The position numbers and the translations under genes are program-made. Source: Paenibacillus xylanexedens (lineage in GTDB: Bacteria; Bacillota; Bacilli; Paenibacillales; Paenibacillaceae). From it: a stretch of DNA of 64,000 bases. Position 1 is the first letter of the stretch. Each line of letters opens with the position of its first letter. The stretch covers positions 248,001 to 312,000 of the forward strand of contig NZ_VEBF01000001.1 in the NCBI RefSeq assembly GCF_007676705.1. Reading direction: 5' to 3'. Below are positions 1-7,270 of the stretch, piece by piece. The notes under the pieces were generated by a model. That model saw nothing but the letters and a program-made list of their open reading frames with translations. It had not been told where the DNA came from and made no database searches.

Positions 1-328
1 CCCAGAAGCTGAATGGAAGGAATCCGGTAAAACCAGCTTCTTCCGTTTCATGAGCCATATCGTGTATGAATCGCTGAATTCCATCTGCCGTATTGTCATG
101 AGCTGCGAAGGTTTCTTCAAACTTTTGCAGGATATGTTCATTGGCTTTTTGAATACACTCGTGCGCGAGCTCTTCCTTGCCTTGCGGGAAATAATGATAC
201 AACGACCCTTTCGGCGTACTACTCTCCTTGATGATCTGATTCAGACCGGTCGCATGATATCCTTGTGAAAAAAACAGTCTCGCTGCTGTGCTGACAATGG
301 ACTCTCTAGCATTAGACTTTTCACTCAA
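1..328 (-). CDS. TetR/AcrR family regulator (3' end outside window)
   Basis: This is the N-terminal 109 codons of a TetR-type repressor, and the gene runs off the left edge. The frame reads through a typical TetR DNA-binding domain (residues ~5-50: a helix with TAARLFFSQGYHATG, then STPKGSLYHYFPQGKEEL), as in the LmrA/YxaF subgroup. The start is TTG at 328, chosen because GGAAGTGG lies at the right distance upstream. An operator-like sequence at 348-375 lies just upstream, so autoregulation is likely. The flavoprotein gene at 619-1548 is upstream on the same strand and is the probable partner. The family is secure; the ligand is unknown. Confidence 0.85.
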   Translation of the reverse strand, partial: MSEKSNARESIVSTAARLFFSQGYHATGLNQIIKESSTPKGSLYHYFPQGKEELAHECIQKANEHILQKFEETFAAHDNTADGIQRFIHDMAHETEEAGFTGFLPFSFW

Positions 329-347
329 CGAAAGCCACTTCCTTCAA

Positions 348-375
348 ATAATTATAACAATCGGTCTATATAATT
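348..375 (-). promoter_or_regulatory. Probable TetR (LmrA/YxaF-type) operator
   Basis: The minus strand reads TATAGACCGATTGTTATAA within an AT-rich context. From memory this closely resembles the B. subtilis LmrA/YxaF box (TAGACCRGTC followed by TATA). It lies about 20 bp upstream of the TTG start of the TetR gene, as expected for autorepression. The similarity is to recalled consensus, not to a computed motif. Confidence 0.6.
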
Positions 376-557
376 AAACTCGTTCAGATCAGGACTGTCA
401 ATCATTTTTATTTCAAATTTTAATGTAAACGCCACCATCTTTCTTATACCAGATCTCAGTATTTGTGAGCATATTTTCTATTTTCAGATATGGGCTCATT
501 TTGCATCGCTTCATTAATAGAGAGAGAACCACTCCATATGAACCTGTTGTGACAATA

Positions 558-587
558 AACAGGGGATTGCATAAACAATCCCCTGTT
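558..587 (-). terminator. Hairpin downstream of the flavoprotein gene
   Basis: A perfect 12-bp inverted repeat (AACAGGGGATTG / CAATCCCCTGTT) with a 6-nt loop lies 31 bp past the stop of the flavoprotein gene. The following T-tract on the minus strand is short (TTTATTG), so it is either a modest terminator or a processing or stabilising hairpin that separates this gene from the TetR gene. Confidence 0.6.
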
Positions 588-618
588 AAAACCTGATCCG
601 TATTGTTTACTTACCAAA

Positions 619-1548
619 CTAGTGAATGTTCTGTGCATTCCATGCTTCCACATTCAGCTCATTATTCATGCTTACCGCTGACAACGCCCCCAGAGAAGCA
701 GCCGTGATTGCCTGATACAACTCGGATGCTGCATCACCAGCACTGAATACACCCGGAACGGATGTTTTGCCAGTTCCATCAACGACAACCGTTCCGGAAT
801 CTGTAATTTCGCAACCGATGGCCTTCGGCAGTTCTGATCCGGTAAACAATTTCGGTTGGAAGAAGACACCCGTGCATGGAATTGCTGTACCATCATCCAG
901 GACAACTTGCTTTACCATCCCCTCTTCTGAGTCAATGGATTGAACTGGTGCATCGAATACAGTAACATGATGCTGTTTCAACTCTTCACGCTGTTCATCG
1001 GTTAATGAACCTGATCCATTCGTGCAGATCGTATAATGTTCTGTCCAGCCGGATATGACTTTTGCCATATGTAATGCATTATCACCATTAACGATAATGA
1101 CCAGCTTCTGGTCTCTTAGTTCCCATCCATCACAATACGGACACACAAAAGCACTTTTGCCGTACACCTCTGTTAACCCGTTGATGTCCAAGGGCAGATC
1201 TTTCTTACCCACCGCAAACAAAATCTTTTTCGTACGATAATTTGCCCCCTGTGCAGTTGTGATTCGAAAATCACCATCGCTACCTGTTATCGCCGTTGCT
1301 GTATCGGATGCAAATTGAACTGAGGGATATGCTGCAATCTGTTCTTTGGCTGCTTTGCGGAATTCTCGTGGGCTGGCCCCATCTCTTGTCACAAACCCAT
1401 GAGTCTCCCTTGTAACCCAGTTTCGCGGCGTCTCATCGTCTATGACAACTACGTTCTTACGAGCCCTGCCAAGTACAAGTGCTGCATTAAGCCCCGCTGG
1501 TCCTCCACCAATAATAAGTACATCCAAGAGTTGATTCATATTACTCAT
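619..1548 (-). CDS. Thioredoxin-reductase-like FAD-dependent oxidoreductase
   Basis: This 309-residue pyridine-nucleotide-disulfide oxidoreductase has an N-terminal FAD-binding GGGPAGLNAAL motif (~residues 14-24), a redox-active CPYC followed by DGWE near the middle, and a C-terminal FAD motif GVFSAGDAA. In the central domain the usual GGGxSA nucleotide-binding loop is degraded to VNGDNA and no Arg-rich NADPH 2'-phosphate motif is visible. It may therefore act as a dithiol oxidase, like GliT/HlmI-type enzymes, rather than as a true thioredoxin reductase. The ATG at 1548 is chosen because GGAAAGG lies 6-9 nt upstream; a GTG at 1557 is also in frame but overlaps that site. The neighbouring TetR gene is the likely regulator. 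Confidence 0.8.
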   Translation of the reverse strand: MSNMNQLLDVLIIGGGPAGLNAALVLGRARKNVVVIDDETPRNWVTRETHGFVTRDGASPREFRKAAKEQIAAYPSVQFASDTATAITGSDGDFRITTAQGANYRTKKILFAVGKKDLPLDINGLTEVYGKSAFVCPYCDGWELRDQKLVIIVNGDNALHMAKVISGWTEHYTICTNGSGSLTDEQREELKQHHVTVFDAPVQSIDSEEGMVKQVVLDDGTAIPCTGVFFQPKLFTGSELPKAIGCEITDSGTVVVDGTGKTSVPGVFSAGDAASELYQAITAASLGALSAVSMNNELNVEAWNAQNIH

Positions 1549-1932
1549 ATTATTCACCCTTTCCAGACATTTAATATCTCTAATTTATCTTTAAAAATAA
1601 CCTCCGTTTTCTCTAAAGAAAAGTAATATCGGAGATTGACGAGAACATATTTAAACAAGACCATTAAAGATATCTTATATCTACAATAAACAAAACCTGA
1701 GCATTTTGCAAGACATATCTTCATCCCTCCTCTTCACCCCAGCTGGGATATCACAGGAATTTTCTCCTGTAACACAGAAATAATTATTTAACAATTAAAA
1801 AAAACCTTGTTTTTAAATTGTTCACAATCAAATGACATTATTTTAAATACTAAAACGTTAATTAAATCACATAGTGTATTGAATGGTATAATAGCGACAT
1901 AATATATAAGTATAGATATAGGAAGTGAGTTC
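1549..1932. other. Divergent intergenic region, no gene seen
   Basis: This 384-bp AT-rich region separates the flavoprotein gene from ctaB. No convincing ORF or RNA gene is visible on either strand. Its only recognisable signal is the extended -10 of ctaB at 1884-1892. Confidence 0.5.
1884..1892 (+). promoter_or_regulatory. Extended -10 promoter of ctaB
   Basis: TGGTATAAT (TGN extended -10 plus perfect TATAAT) lies about 40 bp before the ctaB TTG start. No good -35 element is present at 17 bp, which fits an extended -10 promoter. Confidence 0.5.
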
Positions 1933-2862
1933 TTGAAAACATTGAACAATGGTTCACAGACCAATATCAGCCTGGAGTATAGCTCGATTCCGAAAGTTTT
2001 CTTCGATACGATCAAAATCGGAATCATCAAGTCCAACCTGATCGCCATGTTTGCGGGTTTAAGTTTGGCTTTATATGTATTTGATGCTTCAATCTTAGCT
2101 AATATTGTACCGATCATCCTTTCCTTTATTGGATCTTCCCTCATTATTGGGGCAGCAGGGGTGTTTAACAATCTGTATGATCGTGATATTGATGCGATCA
2201 TGGAACGTACGAAGAAACGTCCTACCGTTACGGGACGCGTAGATACCAAGTCGGGTCTGATTCTCGGTATTGCAATTACCATCATCGGGGGCATCATGTT
2301 GTACATCGCTTCCCCATCCGCTGCTGTATTTGGTATTTTGGGTCTGTTGCTTTACGTGTTCCCATACACCATGTGGACCAAACGTACAACGATCTACAAC
2401 ACGGAAGTGGGAAGTCTTTCGGGTGCTGTGCCCCCGCTAATCGGTTGGGCAGCCATTTCACCGGAACTGGGTCATTTTGAGATCTGGGCATTGGTCGTTA
2501 CGATGCTCTTATGGCAAATGCCTCACTTCTACGGGATTGCGATTCGTCGTTTTGACGAATACAAAGCTGCTGGCGTTCCCATGCTACCTGTCGTTAAAGG
2601 TATTAGACGGACATACATTCAGACGAATGTGTATCTGGTACTGTTATTGATCTCCAGCTTTTTATTCTGGCCGATGAGCCCATTTGTTGCTATAGTAGCA
2701 TTTTTGGTTAGCTTGGCATGGCTCATTCTTAGTGTGGCTACCTTTGATAAGAAAGAAACAGAGAAATGGTCCAAACGGATGTTTATCTTCTCCATTAACC
2801 ATATCACTATTATCTTCCTGGTTATCATTGCGTATTCGTTGATTGCTCAAATGATGAGATAA
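1933..2862 (+). CDS. ctaB: Protoheme IX farnesyltransferase (heme O synthase)
   Basis: CtaB transfers a farnesyl group to heme b, giving heme O for aa3/bo-type terminal oxidases, in the cytoplasmic membrane. The 309-residue protein has the expected UbiA-family topology of about nine membrane segments. It carries the first Asp-rich motif, NNLYDRDIDAIMERTKKRP (~residues 80-98), and the second polar loop, RRFDEYKAAGVPMLP (~200-214). The TTG start at 1933 is supported by GGAAGTGAG upstream, and the length matches the family. No other cytochrome oxidase genes are in the window, so ctaB stands alone here. It converges with the ABC exporter operon across a shared terminator. Confidence 0.95.
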   Translation: MKTLNNGSQTNISLEYSSIPKVFFDTIKIGIIKSNLIAMFAGLSLALYVFDASILANIVPIILSFIGSSLIIGAAGVFNNLYDRDIDAIMERTKKRPTVTGRVDTKSGLILGIAITIIGGIMLYIASPSAAVFGILGLLLYVFPYTMWTKRTTIYNTEVGSLSGAVPPLIGWAAISPELGHFEIWALVVTMLLWQMPHFYGIAIRRFDEYKAAGVPMLPVVKGIRRTYIQTNVYLVLLLISSFLFWPMSPFVAIVAFLVSLAWLILSVATFDKKETEKWSKRMFIFSINHITIIFLVIIAYSLIAQMMR

Positions 2863-2895
2863 AAATATTCCATCGTTACACTCGTTATAACAATA

Positions 2896-2945
2896 AAAAG
2901 CCTTACAGACTGTACTCTTCAAGGAGTCGTCTGTAAGGCTTTTTT
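2896..2945. terminator. Bidirectional terminator between ctaB and the ABC exporter operon
   Basis: AAAAAGCCTTACAGAC pairs with GTCTGTAAGGCTTTTTT across an 18-nt loop. A-rich and T-rich flanks let it work on both strands, serving the convergent ctaB and ABC exporter genes. Confidence 0.85.
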
Positions 2946-2975
2946 GCTTTTTATTGTTTTTGCTAAGTTTCTAAG

Positions 2976-4745
2976 CTACCCGACTTTCGCGGGTGTTTGC
3001 TCCCCTTGCCACAGCAGCTGCATCTCTTCATTGGTGGCAAGCAATTCAGCCAAACTTCCCTCAGCTTCAATGCGTCCATCTTTCATCACGATAATATGAT
3101 CTGCTTTGGAAAGTGCTGCTCTACGGTGGGATACCGCGATACAGGTTACATCCGGCTCTTGGAACAGCCCTTCCCATACTTGTTGTTCTGTCTCCACATC
3201 CAGTGCACTGGACAGATCGTCAAAGATAAACAGGTCCGCCTCCGTCATTAACATGCGTCCTGTAGCTGCGCGCTGAATCTGACCACCTGACAGCATGACC
3301 CCTCTTGGACCAACCGAGGTCTCAAGCCCCTGATCCAGATGCTTGATATCCTTTTCCATCACAGCCAGACGAATTGCTTTTTCAAGCGAATGCTCAATGT
3401 TACCCTGCTTGCCCTGTACGATATTTTCTTTCAGCGTATCACTGAACAATCTGGGCACTTGCGGGGTATACGCAGCTCTAGGCGGCATCAGGAACGTGGC
3501 TGGATCAACAGCTTTTCCATTCCAGTGTATGTCTCCTTTTTGCTTGGGTAATAGTCCTAGAAGTGTTCGTACGAGTGTTGATTTACCTGAGCCAATCCGT
3601 CCCGTAATGACAAGAAATTGTCCGCGTTTCAGACGAAAACTGATTTCTTGAATCCCATTTGCAGAATTCGGATATTGATAAGTTAGATTTTTAACCTCAA
3701 GAGATTGCAATTTCTCCTTGGGATCTCTCAGTTCACTTACCAGTTCTGGCGGATCTTCATACAGATAGATTTCTCTCGAATCCATGATCTGGTCTTCTTC
3801 CCCTGGGCGGAATAGCTTACGCATACGATCATAGGACACCCTGAGCCTTTTGTGTTGAAACACCATATAGCCAAACAGTGATATGCTAAATCCGATATTG
3901 GCAAGATAACTGGTGAATAAGGCAAAATCACCGACAGTAAAATTCCCTGCTTTCATCTCAGCTGCACACATCAGTAGAATCAATCCGGTACAGATACTTA
4001 GAACATGCTGATTCAATGATCTCATCCACTGTTTGAACAGATTATCCCGAAGTGCAGCTTGGCGACGACTTTCATTAAGCTGGTTAAATCGCGTGGAGAC
4101 ATTCTCTTCGGCCTGACCCAGTTTCAGGGCTTGAACGGCTCTAAACGTTTCCGCAATAAAGCTGGTAATTCGCCCGGTCGCTTCGCGATTAACCTGTGCG
4201 TACTTCCGAGCCCGATTCCCGGACAGATTGTTGAGTAAGGTCACGACCACCAGTGGCAGTACGGCAACCAACGTAATTTGCAAATTAATGTTCGCCATGA
4301 TGATGATGGATACGATAGCAAATACGAGCCGCCCCCAGAAATCCACCCATGATTCTACATACTCGACGACTTCATCCACATCATCTCGAAAGCGACTCAT
4401 CGCCTCCCCGGGTGAAGCCGGAAGATTACGCCCCGGCCAGCGCATGATAGCTGCGAGCATATTGGTACGTAAAATGGCTTGAATATGATACAAATAGGTA
4501 ACCCACGCATAGAACGCTACAAAAAATGTGCCCACTCGTGCCATTCGCACCAGAGCAATAAAGATCAGCGGCACAGCTAGCCACATGTAGTCATTTGAAC
4601 CCGCTGTCGTCCGATCAAAAAACCACTGCATTCCGATCCCGATGGCTAACGGCAAGGAATGAAATATGCACCATAACAATCCGTTGATCACAAATAACAA
4701 CGGCCTGAATTGAAACAAACGGCCTATAAATCCTGCTACAGTCAT
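2976..4745 (-). CDS. ABC exporter half-transporter with degenerate Walker B glutamate
   Basis: This 589-residue type I ABC exporter subunit has a six-helix membrane domain (~1-310) followed by a nucleotide-binding domain (~350-589). Walker A is GRIGSGKST, the signature is LSGGQIQ and the switch His is in VSHRR. The Walker B reads FIFDDLSSALD, so Asp replaces the catalytic Glu. Its start overlaps the end of the upstream exporter gene by 4 bp (ATGA), which implies translational coupling and a heterodimer. The partner at 4742 has the canonical Glu, so the pair resembles heterodimeric drug exporters such as BmrCD or TM287/288. The substrate cannot be read from the sequence, but the leader upstream of the operon points to antibiotics. 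Confidence 0.9.
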   Translation of the reverse strand: MTVAGFIGRLFQFRPLLFVINGLLWCIFHSLPLAIGIGMQWFFDRTTAGSNDYMWLAVPLIFIALVRMARVGTFFVAFYAWVTYLYHIQAILRTNMLAAIMRWPGRNLPASPGEAMSRFRDDVDEVVEYVESWVDFWGRLVFAIVSIIIMANINLQITLVAVLPLVVVTLLNNLSGNRARKYAQVNREATGRITSFIAETFRAVQALKLGQAEENVSTRFNQLNESRRQAALRDNLFKQWMRSLNQHVLSICTGLILLMCAAEMKAGNFTVGDFALFTSYLANIGFSISLFGYMVFQHKRLRVSYDRMRKLFRPGEEDQIMDSREIYLYEDPPELVSELRDPKEKLQSLEVKNLTYQYPNSANGIQEISFRLKRGQFLVITGRIGSGKSTLVRTLLGLLPKQKGDIHWNGKAVDPATFLMPPRAAYTPQVPRLFSDTLKENIVQGKQGNIEHSLEKAIRLAVMEKDIKHLDQGLETSVGPRGVMLSGGQIQRAATGRMLMTEADLFIFDDLSSALDVETEQQVWEGLFQEPDVTCIAVSHRRAALSKADHIIVMKDGRIEAEGSLAELLATNEEMQLLWQGEQTPAKVG

Positions 4746-6487
4746 GCCAATTCCTCCTCTCGGCCTGTAATCAGCAGTCTGGCATAATGGGATGCCGGGT
4801 TACTGGCAAGTTCTTCTCTTGCTCCAAATTCCAGCACCTTGCCATCTCCAAGCACCATAATTCGATCTACTTTTTCCAGCGTAGCCAGTCGGTGTGCAAT
4901 GATGACTCCGGTGGATTGTTTCATTAACTGGTCAATCGCAGATTGAAGCATGCCTTCTGTAGCAGCATCCAGACGTGACGAAGGCTCATCCAGAATAACC
5001 AGACTCGGTTCGGTCAGGAATACGCGGGTTAGAGCAAATAACTGTGCTTCCCCTGCCGACAATGAAGCTCCACCTGCTGCCAGATACGTATCGAGTCCTG
5101 CGGGCTGTGAATCAATCCATTGACTTAGTCCAAGTCGGTCCGTGGTCTCCTTGATCATATGATCCGAGACATCCCCATTGAATAGAGTAAGATTATCACG
5201 CAACGTGCCATCAAACAGCTGCACATCCTGTGTCACCATGCCCACGCGGCGATAGAGCGCTTGTAAAGAAAGCTTCGTGATATCTGTTCCACCTACACGA
5301 ATCGTACCACGATCCAGATTATACAGGCGGAGAAGAACACGACTTAGACTTGATTTGCCGCTACCTGTGCGACCAATAATACCCAGACGTTCACCAGGCT
5401 TAATTGCAAAATTAATGTCCTGTAATACAGGTTTATCCTGGTTATAACTGAAGTGAACCTGACTGAACTCCAGGCCAAGTGGTCCTTCAGGCAATTGCTC
5501 TTCTGTGCCCTCTTCAATTACACTCTGCATGGACAACAGCTCTCTGGAGCGAAGCATACCGGATTTTGCTTTTTGGAACTCTTGCACCTGATCTCCAAGC
5601 ATTTCAATTGGATCATTCAGCATCTGTGTATATTGGTAGATCAAAAATAATGTTCCGATACTAATTAGACCTTCCATATAGTAATGCACACCCAGCAAAA
5701 GCACTGCAGTTACTGCCAGAGCGAACAAAACTACTGTGGTATTCCAGGGAATAACCCGAAGCAGCCAGGCTTTTCTCCCCTTACGGAATACGGTGCGCAT
5801 CGTGCGGTAAAAGCGGTTCATCACATAAGGCACATGACCATTCGCTTGCACATCCTCAATCCCGGCAATTCGTTCTTCAATTAATCCGAACAAGGTAGCA
5901 CTGGCCGCCCGCTCATTTTTGGAAGAATCCACTCCCAGATTTCGGATGAAGACCATGAACAGGATCGATAACAAGGTAAACACGGTCATGACCAAAGCAA
6001 TGGGCACGTTGACGCTGAACATGAACCCGAGAATTCCGGCCAGCAGCACAAAACTCCCGATCACTTGTACAATGAACATCGCGAAAAAATTGGAGATACT
6101 CGTTACGTCACCATCCACACGTTCAATCATCTCTCCAGGTGTTTTCACATTATGAAAACGCATATCAAGACGCAGGCAGTGCTTCAGCAAATCTCCGCGC
6201 AGTTGATTCGTAGCCCGCCAGGCCACGTCGTTTCCCAGATAACTGACCGCTACCGTGATGAGTTGATTAATCACAGCGACCACCAGAAATAGTCCTGCGA
6301 GCTGAATGAGGTTGGTGAGGACTCCCCCACTTGCGGCTGTATCAATAAATCGTTTGATAATCTGTGGATTCAAAAGCTGAAGTCCCGTTGAAGTCAGCAA
6401 CATGATCAAAAGTACGGCGAGCCGTCCTTTAACGGGTTTCAAATAGCGCAGCAACCATGACATGGAGCGTTTTTCTGTTTTGGGCAC
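4742..6487 (-). CDS. ABC exporter half-transporter with canonical catalytic glutamate
   Basis: This 581-residue first gene of the exporter operon has a six-helix membrane domain (~10-320) and a nucleotide-binding domain. Walker A is GRTGSGKSS, Walker B is VILDEPSSRLD (catalytic Glu present) and the H-switch is IIAHR. The signature is LSAGEAQ instead of LSGGQ. That deviant signature faces the degenerate Walker site of the partner subunit, so one composite ATP site is consensus and the other degenerate. The GTG at 6487 is preferred because AGAGGTGG lies upstream; the longer GTG start at 6496 would sit inside that sequence. A long leader with short ORFs and a terminator lies upstream (6740-7216). 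Confidence 0.9.
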   Translation of the reverse strand: MPKTEKRSMSWLLRYLKPVKGRLAVLLIMLLTSTGLQLLNPQIIKRFIDTAASGGVLTNLIQLAGLFLVVAVINQLITVAVSYLGNDVAWRATNQLRGDLLKHCLRLDMRFHNVKTPGEMIERVDGDVTSISNFFAMFIVQVIGSFVLLAGILGFMFSVNVPIALVMTVFTLLSILFMVFIRNLGVDSSKNERAASATLFGLIEERIAGIEDVQANGHVPYVMNRFYRTMRTVFRKGRKAWLLRVIPWNTTVVLFALAVTAVLLLGVHYYMEGLISIGTLFLIYQYTQMLNDPIEMLGDQVQEFQKAKSGMLRSRELLSMQSVIEEGTEEQLPEGPLGLEFSQVHFSYNQDKPVLQDINFAIKPGERLGIIGRTGSGKSSLSRVLLRLYNLDRGTIRVGGTDITKLSLQALYRRVGMVTQDVQLFDGTLRDNLTLFNGDVSDHMIKETTDRLGLSQWIDSQPAGLDTYLAAGGASLSAGEAQLFALTRVFLTEPSLVILDEPSSRLDAATEGMLQSAIDQLMKQSTGVIIAHRLATLEKVDRIMVLGDGKVLEFGAREELASNPASHYARLLITGREEELA

Positions 6488-6514
6488 AGGTCCCACCTCT
6501 TCATCGGTTTATTT

Positions 6515-6738
6515 ATATAAAATGACTAAAGAACATTGCACTGCAACTACGATGACAGAATAACCTTTCGATCGCTGTTATCCCCAGATTTTTTGATTCC
6601 TTATCTATAAGGGAAAATCCGGTGATAAAGGCGTGTTTATGCTTACGAAGTAGCTTTCCACAGAAAGCTTTTAGCTCCGCTTCTTCATGTTATTTCTGTC
6701 CTCTCCGTTCTCGTGTAATTATTAAGTTCGTTTTATAT
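6515..6738 (+). repeat. Structured intergenic repeat, copy A
   Basis: This is one of three full copies of a ~190-230 bp element. It shares the ATCGCTGTTATCCCCAGA and TTTCTGTCCTCTCCGTT blocks with copies at 25065-25296 and 45836-46027. The ends are imperfectly complementary (ATATAAAATGA near 6515; the reverse complement of the right end begins ATATAAAACGA). Internally GACAGAA pairs with TTCTGTC, TTATCCCC with GGTGATAA, and CCTTAT with ATAAGG, so the element can fold as a branched structure. It lies between the exporter leader and the exporter start codon. Confidence 0.8.
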
Positions 6739-6754
6739 CGTTGTTCTTCGGCTA

Positions 6755-6832
6755 CTAGGATGAGTCATACATAATGACATAAAAATCGGCATTTCCCGCC
6801 CATAATTGATATGTAGAACGTAAGTTGACCAT
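6755..6832 (-). CDS. 25-residue leader peptide upstream of the ABC exporter
   Basis: This is an intact 25-codon ORF, beginning MVNLRSTYQLWAGNADF and ending in YDSS, closed by two tandem TAG stops. AAAAGGAG lies exactly 8 nt before the ATG, one of the best ribosome binding sites in the region. It lies downstream of the attenuator-like terminator at 6926-6959 and upstream of repeat copy A and the exporter genes, on the same strand. I do not recognise the peptide. The coding claim rests on the Shine-Dalgarno sequence, the clean frame and the leader position. Confidence 0.5.
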   Translation of the reverse strand: MVNLRSTYQLWAGNADFYVIMYDSS

Positions 6833-6925
6833 TGTACATTCTCCTTTTAACAGGTTAGTTTTTTTATAAAATAACGCTTCAAACGCTCCTTTCCATGTGA
6901 ACAGATTGGTGGAATGCATGCAAAA

Positions 6926-6959
6926 AAGCCATAGATGAACTAATGTTCATCTACAGCTT
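6926..6959 (-). terminator. Attenuator-like intrinsic terminator in the ABC exporter leader
   Basis: On the minus strand TAGATGAAC and GTTCATCTA form a perfect 9-bp stem around an ATTA loop, extended by AAGC/GCTT, and the stem is followed by TTTTTTG. It lies about 220 nt after a good promoter (7188-7216) and 440 nt before the exporter start. A short ORF (6940-6993) ends inside its loop, so translation would directly affect hairpin formation. It also lies 311 bp past the MFS stop and could terminate that gene. Confidence 0.75.
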
Positions 6960-6993
6960 GTAACCAAAAGAGATCGGATGAAATGCACCGCAT
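6940..6993 (-). CDS. Short ORF overlapping the leader terminator
   Basis: This 17-codon ORF (MRCISSDLFWLQAVDEH) begins at an ATG preceded by AAAGGAG (10 nt away) and by a second GGAG. The frame also contains an upstream ATG at 7014 without a ribosome binding site. Codons 13-17 form the 5' arm of the terminator stem and the TAG stop lies in its loop. A ribosome translating to the stop would therefore melt or mask the hairpin. This is the geometry of ribosome-controlled attenuation, but translation is inferred. Confidence 0.45.
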   Translation of the reverse strand: MRCISSDLFWLQAVDEH

Positions 6994-7118
6994 TTCTCCA
7001 ATTCTCCTTTGCATCGCAATAATGATGAGCGTCCACGACAGGAGTGCACAAACATGACTGTCCCAACGCGATCATTGCAAAAAATTGGATTAATGTCACT
7101 ATGCTCATGCGTATTCAG

Positions 7119-7151
7119 TTATCGATTCGAAATCTGGTTCGGCATAAACAT
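7119..7151 (-). CDS. Possible first leader mini-ORF of the exporter transcript
   Basis: MFMPNQISNR is a 10-codon ORF starting about 30 nt after the predicted transcription start, with GGTGGG 9 nt upstream of the ATG. In-frame ATGs at 7157 and 7160 give longer variants. It is weaker evidence than the ORFs at 6755 and 6940 and is listed because of its position in the leader. Confidence 0.3.
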   Translation of the reverse strand: MFMPNQISNR

Positions 7152-7187
7152 AATCATCATCCCACCCGTTTCACATATTTGTTGTTT

Positions 7188-7216
7188 ATTGTATTCGCTG
7201 AATAAACATCCGTCAA
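7188..7216 (-). promoter_or_regulatory. Sigma-A promoter of the ABC exporter leader
   Basis: TTGACG (7216-7211), a 17-bp spacer and TACAAT (7193-7188) form a near-consensus vegetative promoter on the minus strand. It fires away from the MFS stop codon towards the short ORFs and the exporter operon, so the transcript would carry a ~690-nt leader. Confidence 0.7.
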
Positions 7217-7270
7217 GATAATTTTAACTAAATTGTTATTTAATTCATGTCATTAAACTTCTACGTTCCC

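Noticed and set aside
456..653. 65-codon minus-strand ORF downstream of the flavoprotein gene
   Set aside because: It spans the terminator hairpin and overlaps the 3' end of the flavoprotein gene in another frame, without a ribosome binding site.
7009..7221. 70-codon open frame on the plus strand in the exporter leader region
   Set aside because: It has no ribosome binding site and runs against the promoter, short ORFs and terminator that make sense on the minus strand.
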